DNA from: an uncultured Prevotellaceae bacterium
GTDB taxonomy: Bacteria; Bacteroidota; Bacteroidia; Bacteroidales; Bacteroidaceae
Direction: 5' to 3'
Assembly (NCBI GenBank): GCA_900314755.1
Contig: OMWH01000009.1
Coordinates: forward strand, 62,001-126,000
Length of the DNA stretch: 64,000 bases
Below are positions 16,403-27,194 of the stretch, in pieces (position 1 is the first letter of the stretch; every line of letters starts with the position of its first letter). The notes below the pieces were generated by a model. That model worked only from the letters and a program-made list of their open reading frames with translations. It made no database searches and was not told the DNA's origin. Made by a program: the position numbers and the translations under genes.

Positions 16403-17305
16403 TCAAAATAACTTTATGGCCTGCCAAAAATCGCCGTTCCTGCCTAAAATAACGTCATACAGTTTCTTACGCCTCCCACCTTTGACCTCTATTTCATGGG
16501 TACGCAATTCATTCTGTCTGTATGTTGGAGGCTCGATGCCATAATAATCTGCCAACAGCCCAAAGCATTTAGTCATGTTGTACCTAACCGATGGCAATAA
16601 CAGTTTACACTTCTCTGAAAACAGAAGAAAAACAACACCTACCATATAGCGAGACTTTTCCTCCTTGATGTTATATAATCTGCCCATCCAATCCAAATGC
16701 CTCCTTAACAGCCTTATATCTTGTGGCTCTGCAAGTTTCAATAAGATTTCATTATCTGCCTTTGGGTCTGCTATCTGTTCAATCTGTTTGCGGATGCTGA
16801 TATTCTCATTACGTTCAATGGCAAATAACTTAAACAGCCTTTTGATGGTAATCTCAACAATGGCATTTTGCTTTCTCAAATCTCCCATAAAAAGCAAGAC
16901 CGATTTCATCACATCCCTTTTATAGCATTCCCATTCCTCTCCATAAAGATTTTCTGAAATATATGCTATATAGCCCAAACACCTATCTATGTATTCTTCT
17001 TCATTTAACGTGGACGTTCCATTTAACAGACTTATTACTGAATCAGAAAGAATTACGTCATTATTGAAGTCGTTAGCCACTTGACTTAATATCGCTATCT
17101 CATCACCATCTTCTATATTGAAGAAACCTTCAAGTTCATTACTTGTTGGGTAGAAGTCATAAGTATCATTGCAGTAATAGCCTATCCGACTATCAGCCTC
17201 ATCACTATATCTATACCTTATTATATATGTATAGTCGTAGTGTCTGACTATGTTACTTTCGCCTAATTCCATTTCGGATGCAAAATTACTGAAAATAATC
17301 GGCAA
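16403..17305 (-). CDS. Hypothetical protein, 289-300 aa
   Basis: Unrecognised soluble protein. The N-terminal third is acidic and Tyr-rich with strand-like spacing (RHYDYTYIIRYRYSDEADSR). The middle is helical (CYKRDVMKSVLLFMGDLRKQ). The C-terminus is a compact basic region ending KGGRRKKLYDVILGRNGDFW. Two starts are possible. The longer one at 17305 follows the upstream gene by 25 bp. The shorter one at 17272 (MELGESN) lies only 8 bp after a TAATTTTG promoter element (minus strand, 17281-17288) and would be nearly leaderless. It sits next to the replication-like wHTH gene. Confidence 0.6.
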   Translation of the reverse strand: MPIIFSNFASEMELGESNIVRHYDYTYIIRYRYSDEADSRIGYYCNDTYDFYPTSNELEGFFNIEDGDEIAILSQVANDFNNDVILSDSVISLLNGTSTLNEEEYIDRCLGYIAYISENLYGEEWECYKRDVMKSVLLFMGDLRKQNAIVEITIKRLFKLFAIERNENISIRKQIEQIADPKADNEILLKLAEPQDIRLLRRHLDWMGRLYNIKEEKSRYMVGVVFLLFSEKCKLLLPSVRYNMTKCFGLLADYYGIEPPTYRQNELRTHEIEVKGGRRKKLYDVILGRNGDFWQAIKLF

Positions 17306-17330
17306 TTAGGCACAAAAAGCGAAAAATCCG

Positions 17331-18470
17331 CTATACTGTAAGTTGTTTATATAGGGTCAACTGCTGTGGCGTTCCGTTTGCCTTGATGGTTGCTCTGTTT
17401 TGTTCATCCACTTCTGTAAGTCCTTGAATATCCCACGAAGAAAACAAGTCGTTAGCATTCTTGGCCATCTTCAGAATATCTGCATCTGTTAAGGAGGTGG
17501 GGCATGGGGCGGATTTTTCTATTGCTTCATTACTATTCAGAATTGAAGTGCTATCATTTTCTATCGCTGTCTGAGGCTTAGACCTTTTCATCAGTTCACC
17601 ACGATTGAAGTATTTCTGTTTATCCTCATAAGCCTTATTTGTTGCATCTATGAACTTCCCAAATGCTTCTGCTTGCTTCTGAGTTATAGCACCGATTTGA
17701 ATAGACCTGTTCATTGAGCCTATAACTTCATTGATTTCATGCGCATAAGCATTTGCAGTATCTTCTTTCTTCGTCTGTCTGAATGTGCTTAATAGGTCAT
17801 ATCCCCTACTGAGTTTCTTTCCTACCCACTCATTTACCTCTTTATATTTGTTTCCTATGGATTGATGCCTTGTTTCTCCTATCATCTGCCATTCTTCAAC
17901 GGCTTGCTGATTAACCGCTCTTAGTTCTTCATCCGTATATCTCATATTCTCACTATCTGTTGAATAAACATATATAGGTTTTTCGCTCTCTGTTCCCTTC
18001 ACCTCTGAGATTGTTTCAGTCTCAGCCTCATCAATGTCAAAAGGGATATCATCTATTTCTTCACTTTGTCTGAGGTTTGGCTTATACTCTACGTCTGTAG
18101 TACTATTAACATATATTTTTTTTTCTTCTTTTCTATTATTATATAGGGTGTCATTTTTGTCGCTATCTGTGTCGCTCTTTATGTCGCTTGTAATGACATC
18201 ATCCACCAATGAATATATGTTTCCATTCTTGTTATGCTTGTTTCCAATCGCTTGTTTCCCAATGTAGCCCTTATCTGCAAGTGATTTGGTTAACCTCTGT
18301 GTCTGTCTTTCGCTTTTATTAAGTTTATCCATCAAAAAGCCATTGTATATTTCCTTTGTGGCGGTTTTACCCATACTGATATTGTTGGCTATCATATACA
18401 ATAGCCTAAACTCTGCATCGCTGACGTTCCTATCTGTTAACGCCTTGTTCAATACTGAAAGACTTATCAT
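17331..18470 (-). CDS. Winged-helix protein, possible replication or plasmid-type regulator
   Basis: A 379-residue protein. Residues ~1-90 form a winged helix of the kind seen at the N-terminus of replication initiators and phage replisome organisers (LTDRNVSDAEFRLLYMIAN ... KSERQTQRLTKSLADKGYI ... GNIYSLVDD). The remainder is low-complexity, acidic and Ser/Thr/Asp-rich, then helical. No Walker or Rep catalytic motif is visible, so I do not call it a replicase. It is the only large DNA-binding candidate on the element apart from the recombinases. Its start at 18470 precedes the spacer carrying the NUMOD3-like small gene. Confidence 0.6.
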   Translation of the reverse strand: MISLSVLNKALTDRNVSDAEFRLLYMIANNISMGKTATKEIYNGFLMDKLNKSERQTQRLTKSLADKGYIGKQAIGNKHNKNGNIYSLVDDVITSDIKSDTDSDKNDTLYNNRKEEKKIYVNSTTDVEYKPNLRQSEEIDDIPFDIDEAETETISEVKGTESEKPIYVYSTDSENMRYTDEELRAVNQQAVEEWQMIGETRHQSIGNKYKEVNEWVGKKLSRGYDLLSTFRQTKKEDTANAYAHEINEVIGSMNRSIQIGAITQKQAEAFGKFIDATNKAYEDKQKYFNRGELMKRSKPQTAIENDSTSILNSNEAIEKSAPCPTSLTDADILKMAKNANDLFSSWDIQGLTEVDEQNRATIKANGTPQQLTLYKQLTV

Positions 18471-18843
18471 TTCTCCAATTCATACAAACTTTTATTTGTG
18501 GTACTGAGTACCGATTTTAATTCTCCATTTCCATTTGTGAAAAGGTTGTGGGGGCGGTTGAATTGAAGAAAGACCGTTGCCCCGAGTTGCGACCTCTTAA
18601 CCTTTATCTATAACATCTATATTGCAAATATACTACATTCTGAGCAAAGTGCAAAGTGCTTTTTTTGATATTTTTCTCAATTTTATTAAGAAACACACGG
18701 CACATGGTTGTATACTGCACATTATTGCACACTGTCCGAATGACTTTTTGTAATGTATCTGTCTGAATATCAATCACTTTCACTTACAATCTGCGCCAAA
18801 CAGATACTTAAAGGCTTTCTAAACTCTACAATGGTAAACTTTG
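18471..18843. other. Non-coding spacer on the element
   Basis: About 370 bp with no supportable gene. It carries a G/C-rich block (around 18540-18600, including GGGGGCGGTTG and TTGCCCCGAG) unlike the AT-rich neighbours, and many CACA/GTGCA words at 18695-18735. It could hold an origin or control region; there is no direct evidence. Confidence 0.4.
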
Positions 18844-19008
18844 CTATGGGTTTATCCCACGCCAATACTTTATCATTGCAGCACTTATCTTTCGTTTCGT
18901 GTCTTCTTTGTGGTGTTTTCCGCTCATGGGGTTTTTAGTGCCTTGCTTGGCTAACGACATCTTGAACTTTGTCGCTGTCGATACTTGTCTGTTTCTTCTC
19001 CGTGCCAT
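18844..19008 (-). CDS. Small basic protein with a NUMOD3-like motif, 54 aa
   Basis: A 54-codon gene starting MARRRNRQVSTATKFKMSLA. Its second half, KNPMSGKHHKEDTKRKISAA, closely follows the NUMOD3 signature of homing-endonuclease DNA-binding modules (NPMYGKKHSEETKKKIS). It is strongly basic and would bind DNA. It lies 161 bp downstream of the integrase stop, with the integrase terminator in between. A possible excisionase-like or accessory DNA-binding role is inference. It is easily missed because it is short. Confidence 0.6.
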   Translation of the reverse strand: MARRRNRQVSTATKFKMSLAKQGTKNPMSGKHHKEDTKRKISAAMIKYWRGINP

Positions 19009-19085
19009 CTGTTTTGAACTATTATGAACTATTTATAAATAGGCGGCACTTAGGGATTTTGGAAATTTTTTGTAGCAAAAAAAAC

Positions 19086-19109
19086 TGAACGGCTAACCGT
19101 TGCCGTTCA
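19086..19109 (-). terminator. Terminator after the integrase gene
   Basis: TGAACGGC / GCCGTTCA stem (8 bp) with an 8-nt loop, followed on the minus strand by eight T residues. Confidence 0.75.
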
Positions 19110-19169
19110 ATAAAGTCCATTAAGATAACTCAAAATCCAAATGGCAGGATACCTTGGAGGCAGTCCTAT

Positions 19170-20621
19170 CTATTTGAAAAACTTGCGCATCATTTCGGCA
19201 TTTTCCTCCTTTGTAATCTTAATGTATTTCAAGAAATTCATTTCCGTTGTGTGTCCCGTTAGTTTCATAATACTAATGGTGGGCGCACCATCTAAATACA
19301 GATTGGTTGCAAAACTTCTTCGTGCTGTGTGCATCTTAATCATCTGATATTTCTTGTAGACATGACTGATTATCTTTCCACCACGATTTTCTTTCACCAT
19401 GATATTCTCATCAATCTTAGCGTGTCTGCCTATTTCTTGCAGATGCCTATTGGTGTTAGCTTTGTCAGTCAGTTTCGGAAACTTACCATCATATTTCTCA
19501 TACAGTTCTTTGATGAATGGGTGCATTGGTATCTGTACTTTCTCGCCCGTTTTTTCTGTTATGATAGTTATTTCCCCTTTCTCAATGTCAAATAAAGCCT
19601 TCTCCAATCTGTTTATATCACTTCTGCGTAATCCGGTCCAACAACCAATAACAAACAAATCCCTCGTTTTCTCTATCTGCGACTTTGCATCAATCTCACC
19701 TTTTGCAATCAATGTCGGAATGTCAAGCCTATATATTCTCTCTATCTCGTCTTTTGTTAGATAGATGTTGTCAACGTCAGCACCCTTGCTTTGATATTTT
19801 TTATATTCTTCACCATCAAACAATTTCTCTGCCTTTGCAGCATTGAGCCAAACCTTGAGTACACTGAATGTTGCAGGAATAGTATTCTGTCGGTAGTTCT
19901 TTGAGGTGTATGCCCAATCTGTGAAACGCCTTGCAAACTGTTCGTCAAAAACGCTAAAATCGTCTTTGATATACTTCTCTGCCATAAATGCTTTGATACG
20001 CTTCAATACTGTACGATGGTGTACCTGAGTACGCTCACCAATATAGCGTCCTGTTCGTGGGTCAACCTTATGCGTCATTTCCTCAACATACTTGTCAAAA
20101 AAATCAAGTGGGGTTATCTGCTTCTTTTCTTCCTCTTTTTCATCGGCTTTAATCACCTTATGAATGACAGCCACAACTTTTTCCTTTATCAAGTTTTCTT
20201 TGCTGTCTAATTTTGGGTGGATTCTTATAGATCCCGATTTCCCATTCCCTTGTTCTTTGACATCATTGGCAGATTGCATCTGAGGAATAGCACCAATCTT
20301 ATTTGCCGTTAATTTGTCTACGAACGCATTTAATTTTTCATTTCTCACCTTCCAACTATCAATAATGGAATCCAATCCACCTGCAACTTTTTCCCATTCA
20401 CCAATGATTGAATCTAAAAGCCGATTTGATTTTCTTGATGCTCGATTTATTCTTTCTGTAAACCTACTACTAATTTCACAACGCTGCATTTTAGCGTTCC
20501 ATGTCTCAGAAAATACTTTAAGGCCGGTGCTAACCTTTATCCGTTTACTTTGATAATAGCAAACTGCATACAAGAGAGTTTGTTTCTCCTTTGAATCTTT
20601 TAACGTAAATTTCAGTTCCAT
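19170..20621 (-). CDS. Tyrosine recombinase (integrase of the guaA element)
   Basis: A 483-residue site-specific integrase of the Bacteroidota type. It has an arm-binding domain at the N-terminus (ALYAVCYYQSKRIKVSTGLKV-like strand pattern), a SAM-like core-binding domain (~190-290) and a C-terminal catalytic domain. The catalytic set is visible: R in GCWTGLRRSDINRL, K in the ITEKTGEKVQIPMH turn, HxxR in MHTARRSFATNLY, H in KLTGHT and Y in FLKYIKITK. The start at 20621 (MELKFTLKDSK) is preferred over one 41 codons upstream, because the promoter element TACCTTTG (minus strand, 20649-20656) lies inside that longer frame. Its place beside attR is typical for an integrase. Confidence 0.92.
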   Translation of the reverse strand: MELKFTLKDSKEKQTLLYAVCYYQSKRIKVSTGLKVFSETWNAKMQRCEISSRFTERINRASRKSNRLLDSIIGEWEKVAGGLDSIIDSWKVRNEKLNAFVDKLTANKIGAIPQMQSANDVKEQGNGKSGSIRIHPKLDSKENLIKEKVVAVIHKVIKADEKEEEKKQITPLDFFDKYVEEMTHKVDPRTGRYIGERTQVHHRTVLKRIKAFMAEKYIKDDFSVFDEQFARRFTDWAYTSKNYRQNTIPATFSVLKVWLNAAKAEKLFDGEEYKKYQSKGADVDNIYLTKDEIERIYRLDIPTLIAKGEIDAKSQIEKTRDLFVIGCWTGLRRSDINRLEKALFDIEKGEITIITEKTGEKVQIPMHPFIKELYEKYDGKFPKLTDKANTNRHLQEIGRHAKIDENIMVKENRGGKIISHVYKKYQMIKMHTARRSFATNLYLDGAPTISIMKLTGHTTEMNFLKYIKITKEENAEMMRKFFK

Positions 20622-20648
20622 CTTGCCACTAATATTGATTACTGAGTG

Positions 20649-20656
20649 CAAAGGTA
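20649..20656 (-). promoter_or_regulatory. Integrase promoter -7 element
   Basis: Minus-strand TACCTTTG, 28 bp before the integrase start at 20621. Confidence 0.65.
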
Positions 20657-20694
20657 CAACAATTATCTGAGATAGCCAAATTTCGGGGGAGGTC

Positions 20695-20720
20695 GGGGGA
20701 TGAATTTGGGGGACGAATTT
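20695..20720. repeat. Integrase arm-site-like repeats, right end
   Basis: GGGGGATGAATTT (20695-20707) directly followed by GGGGGACGAATTT (20708-20720); a shortened copy (CGGGGGAGG) precedes them. The left-end counterpart is at 9228-9240. Confidence 0.6.
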
Positions 20721-20841
20721 AACATTTCGTACAAAAATAGGCACTCAACACATTTTCAAATAGTTATGCGTTAAGTGCCTTAAAATCAGCCACTAAAAAT
20801 CAATTAAAATAGACTTTTTGGCTTAAACTTTGGGTATGTAA

Positions 20842-22422
<1,581 letters not shown>

Positions 22423-22428
22423 ACAATA

Positions 22429-23160
22429 TTATATATTACTTATAAATTTCTCTGCTTGGTCGAGGGTATCGAGTTTACCGACATCCAACAGGTGAAGGTC
22501 TGTCGCCTCATAACCTCGTATAAGATGGGTGCCACAGGCACTCAGGTAGAAATCCATGATGGGGAAACGGTCGCGCCAGTCACTCAGCAAGGGTGCCAAC
22601 GAGGGATGGAACACGTGGATGCCACTGAAGGCAAACTTCTTTAGTTGAGTGTTGAGCGATGAGTGTTGAGCGTCTTTCGCAGGACCTTTAACCTCCCCCG
22701 TCTCTATATTCGTCCATCCTTGCAGTCGCATCTCGTCATCAAAGAGCAGATAGCGTTTCGTCTTACGCTGGCTGACCACCAGCAATGGCGCATCCATCGG
22801 CAACTGACGGAGGTCGAGGTTGCTCAGGATATCCACATTATGAATAAGGATAGGACTCTCGGGGTCGAACAAGGGCAGTGCTTTCTTGATACCTCCACCC
22901 GTCTCTAAGAGTTGCTCCCGTTCGTCACTGATACGGATATCAAGTCCGAAACCATTGTTGGCATGGAGGTAGTCGATGATCTGGTCGGCAAAGTGATGCA
23001 CGTTGACGACGATACGCTCATAGCCCGCACCCTTGAGTTTCATGATGACATGCCATAGCAGCGGTTCTCCAGCCACAGGCACTAACGCCTTTGGCATCGT
23101 ATCGGTCAGAGGTTTTAGTCTCGTCCCCAACCCTGCTGCGAAAATCATTGCCTGTCTCAT
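22429..23160 (-). CDS. Sugar-1-phosphate nucleotidyltransferase (MurU-like)
   Basis: A 243-residue cytosolic enzyme with the NTP-transferase signature AGLGTRLKPLTDTMPKALVPVAGEPLLWH at the start and the metal-binding ILIHNVDILSNLD motif. Size and sequence resemble MurU (N-acetylmuramate alpha-1-phosphate uridylyltransferase) rather than RmlA. It lies 20 bp downstream of a kinase gene of the AmgK type, the partner of MurU in amino-sugar recycling, which supports that assignment. A degenerate 7-bp repeat adds the residues AQHSSLNTQLK near position 165. Exact substrate not proven. Confidence 0.78.
   Translation of the reverse strand: MRQAMIFAAGLGTRLKPLTDTMPKALVPVAGEPLLWHVIMKLKGAGYERIVVNVHHFADQIIDYLHANNGFGLDIRISDEREQLLETGGGIKKALPLFDPESPILIHNVDILSNLDLRQLPMDAPLLVVSQRKTKRYLLFDDEMRLQGWTNIETGEVKGPAKDAQHSSLNTQLKKFAFSGIHVFHPSLAPLLSDWRDRFPIMDFYLSACGTHLIRGYEATDLHLLDVGKLDTLDQAEKFISNI
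22644..22671. repeat. Degenerate 7-bp tandem repeat inside the nucleotidyltransferase gene
   Basis: Four units GTTGAGT, GTTGAGC, GATGAGT, GTTGAGC, related to the array in guaA, read in frame. Confidence 0.7.
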
Positions 23161-23163
23161 ATA

Positions 23164-23205
23164 AGTGTAGAGTTTAGAGTTTAGAGTGTAGAGTTTAGAG
23201 TTTGA
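23164..23205. repeat. 7-bp tandem repeat at the gene junction and kinase C-terminus
   Basis: Six units of GT(T/G)TAGA-type at the junction of the two genes; the last codons of the kinase-RapZ gene (TQTLNSTL-stop) fall inside the array. Confidence 0.75.
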
Positions 23206-24716
23206 GTGATACCTTGCTCACGATGACAGATTCGCACCTCAATACCGAACTTGTCATGGAGATGCTCGGCAAGATGCTGGGCGGAATAGACACTGCGATG
23301 CTGTCCTCCCGTACATCCGAACGAGAACATCAACGAAGTGAATCCACGCTGGATATAACGACGCACATGGGCATCAGCCAACTTATAGACACTCTCCAGA
23401 AAGGTCAGTATCTCACCATCATCCTCCAAGAAACGGATAACCGGCTCGTCCAGTCCTGTCAGTTGCTTATAAGGCTCGTAACGTCCCGGGTTATGCGTAC
23501 TGCGGCAGTCAAACACATAGCCACCACCATTGCCGCTCTCGTCCTCCGGAATACCCTTGCGATAGGAAAAACTATATACTTTCACCACCAACGGACCTTG
23601 TGCGTCATATTTCGAGAAGGTAGGCGGACCGTCTTGCGGATGGGGGGTATAGGGATTTCTGTCTGTTGTCTTATAGCCGTCAGCACGACTTGCGACAGTA
23701 GCAATCTGCTGGAACTGGGGCAACTCAGTGAGTTTGCGGAGCAGTGACATCAGATAGGGATAGGGGAAATTGGTGACCTCTAACAACTCCCGGAGATTCT
23801 GTATAGCAGGTGGTATCGAGGTGATGAAATGCTGTTTCCGCTCGAAATAGCCGCGGAAGCCATAGGCACCCAGTACCTGAAGGATACGGAAAAGTACAAA
23901 CAGCGACAACCTTGCCACAAAATGATGGGGTGTCGGAACCTCCGTGAACTGCTTCAATGCATTATAGTATTCGTAAACCAGCTCACGACGCAGCTTATAG
24001 GGATATTTCGCAGACGCCTGCCAGAGGAAAGAGGCAAGGTCATAATAATAAGGTCCCTTGCGCCCACCTTGGAAATCAATAAAATAAGGATTCCCCTTGG
24101 GGTCAAGCATCACGTTACGAGCCTGGAAGTCACGATAGAGGAAAGCATCACACTTCTCTGCCGTCAGGTCTTTGGCTAAGAGACGGAAATCGGCTTCTAA
24201 CTTCATCTCATGGAAGTCAAGCTCTGTAGCCTTCAGGAAACAATATTTGAAATAATTCAAGTCGAAGAGGACAGAGTTCACATCAAACTCCGCCTGCGGA
24301 TAACAGTTGGAAAAGTCCAACCCTCGTGCTCCCCGCATCTGGATGTTAGGCAACTCACGGATAGTACGTCTCAACAGCTCCTGCTCTTTCAACGTGTAAC
24401 GTCCACCAGCCTCACGCCCTCCCCGGATAGCATCAAACAAGGACACAGAACCAAGGTCGGTCTCTATGTACCGTAACTCATCGTCGCTGACCGCCAGCAG
24501 CTGAGGAACAGGCAGCTGACGTTTGGCAAAATGCCGACAGAGATAGACAAACGCATGGTTCTCATCACGGCTGGTGCCAATGACACCCACTACCGTAGAA
24601 CCATCCTTCGCCGTCATCCGATAATACATGCGATTGCTCCCAGCAACAGGCAATTGCGCAGTCTGTACGGGCTCTTCCCCACTCCACTGCCGGTATAACT
24701 CTAATAACTTATGCAT
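23181..24716 (-). CDS. Sugar kinase (AmgK/APH-like) fused to a RapZ C-terminal domain
   Basis: A 511-residue fusion protein. Residues ~20-330 are an aminoglycoside-phosphotransferase-fold kinase. It has a catalytic loop FLYRDFQARNVMLDPKGNPY (usually HxDxxxxN) and DFQGGRKGPYYYDLASFLW. This resembles AmgK, which phosphorylates MurNAc/GlcNAc at C1. Residues ~385-500 form the C-terminal domain of RapZ (VKVYSFSYRKGIPEDESGNG, HNPGRYEPYKQLTG, FGCTGGQHRSVYSAQ). In E. coli that domain binds glucosamine-6-phosphate and controls GlmS. The P-loop half of RapZ is absent. I chose the start at 24716 (MHKLLELY) over a hydrophobic in-frame extension. The fusion suggests an amino-sugar kinase with a sensor domain; this is inference. 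Confidence 0.8.
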   Translation of the reverse strand: MHKLLELYRQWSGEEPVQTAQLPVAGSNRMYYRMTAKDGSTVVGVIGTSRDENHAFVYLCRHFAKRQLPVPQLLAVSDDELRYIETDLGSVSLFDAIRGGREAGGRYTLKEQELLRRTIRELPNIQMRGARGLDFSNCYPQAEFDVNSVLFDLNYFKYCFLKATELDFHEMKLEADFRLLAKDLTAEKCDAFLYRDFQARNVMLDPKGNPYFIDFQGGRKGPYYYDLASFLWQASAKYPYKLRRELVYEYYNALKQFTEVPTPHHFVARLSLFVLFRILQVLGAYGFRGYFERKQHFITSIPPAIQNLRELLEVTNFPYPYLMSLLRKLTELPQFQQIATVASRADGYKTTDRNPYTPHPQDGPPTFSKYDAQGPLVVKVYSFSYRKGIPEDESGNGGGYVFDCRSTHNPGRYEPYKQLTGLDEPVIRFLEDDGEILTFLESVYKLADAHVRRYIQRGFTSLMFSFGCTGGQHRSVYSAQHLAEHLHDKFGIEVRICHREQGITQTLNSTL

Positions 24717-24770
24717 AATATTGTCTGCAAAATTAATAAATAATCTGCAAACAACGAAGAAAAACAAAAA

Positions 24771-24800
24771 AAAACCGACTGTCTCCCGACAGTCGGTTTT
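24771..24800. terminator. Bidirectional-looking terminator between kinase and groEL regions
   Basis: A 12-bp perfect stem AAAACCGACTGT / ACAGTCGGTTTT with CTCCCG loop; A-tract and T-tract on both sides. Confidence 0.85.
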
Positions 24801-25045
24801 TAAAACAAACTACTTAAAAACTAATCTACTAAAACAAATCAAAAAAATATCTTTATTTCGCTAAATCCTAATATTATCTTATCAAGGGTTTTAACCTTTT
24901 GACAGTGCAAAGATAGTAAGTTTGCGCACACGAAACAAGTATTTCTATGAAAAAGTTATACAGAAATTGATTTAAATCAACGCGAGGAGCCAAAATTCCT
25001 TTCGACCCCTCGCATTTTGATATGTCTGGTTTACAAAACGTTACA

Positions 25046-26692
<1,647 letters not shown>

Positions 26693-26728
26693 TTACACTG
26701 AGTATTCCGATTATTCCGAGTACCCTGA

Positions 26729-27001
26729 TTATTTTTCTAATACTGCAAGCACGTCACTCTGACGCATCATCAGATATTTCTCTCCCTCAAACTCGAGTTC
26801 TGTGCCGGAATATTTGCCATACAGCACTTCATCACCAGCTTTCAGAATCATCTCTTCATCCTTTGTACCCTGACCAACAGCCTTGACAGTTCCGTGGAGG
26901 GGTTTCTCTTTTGCTGTATCAGGAATGATGATACCGCCAATCTTCTCTTCTGCCGGTGCTGGTACTACCAACACGCGGTCTCCTAATGGTTTAATATTCA
27001 T
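26729..27001 (-). CDS. groS: Co-chaperonin GroES
   Basis: A 90-residue heptameric cap of GroEL. It has the mobile loop [20 protein letters not shown], the dome region and the C-terminal strand [21 protein letters not shown]. Standard length. It is the first gene of the operon. Confidence 0.97.
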   Translation of the reverse strand: MNIKPLGDRVLVVPAPAEEKIGGIIIPDTAKEKPLHGTVKAVGQGTKDEEMILKAGDEVLYGKYSGTELEFEGEKYLMMRQSDVLAVLEK

Positions 27002-27042
27002 AATGCTTAAAATTTTAAATTAAACTTACTGCCCTATGAGAA

Positions 27043-27083
27043 GCGAAAAACGTGCCAATCTTCCAGAACTGACACTTTGGCAG
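27043..27083 (-). promoter_or_regulatory. Candidate groESL control region
   Basis: A 15-bp near-palindrome CTGACACTTTGGCAG (27069-27083) lies upstream of a minus-strand stretch TGGCACGTTTTTCGC (27043-27057), which looks like a sigma-54 -24/-12 site with one mismatch. No TAnnTTTG element is seen before groES. Heat-shock or sigma-54 control is a hypothesis. Confidence 0.35.
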
Positions 27084-27159
27084 AAAAAAGCCACACATTA
27101 TTTTATATTAAAACTCAAATAAAATTCTTTCTTTTTGTTCTTGTTTAATTGATTTTTTG

Positions 27160-27167
27160 TACCTTTG
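27160..27167 (+). promoter_or_regulatory. sppA operon promoter -7 element
   Basis: TACCTTTG, 28 bp before the sppA start. Confidence 0.65.
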
Positions 27168-27194
27168 CAAAATATAGTTAATTATAAATAGGTT

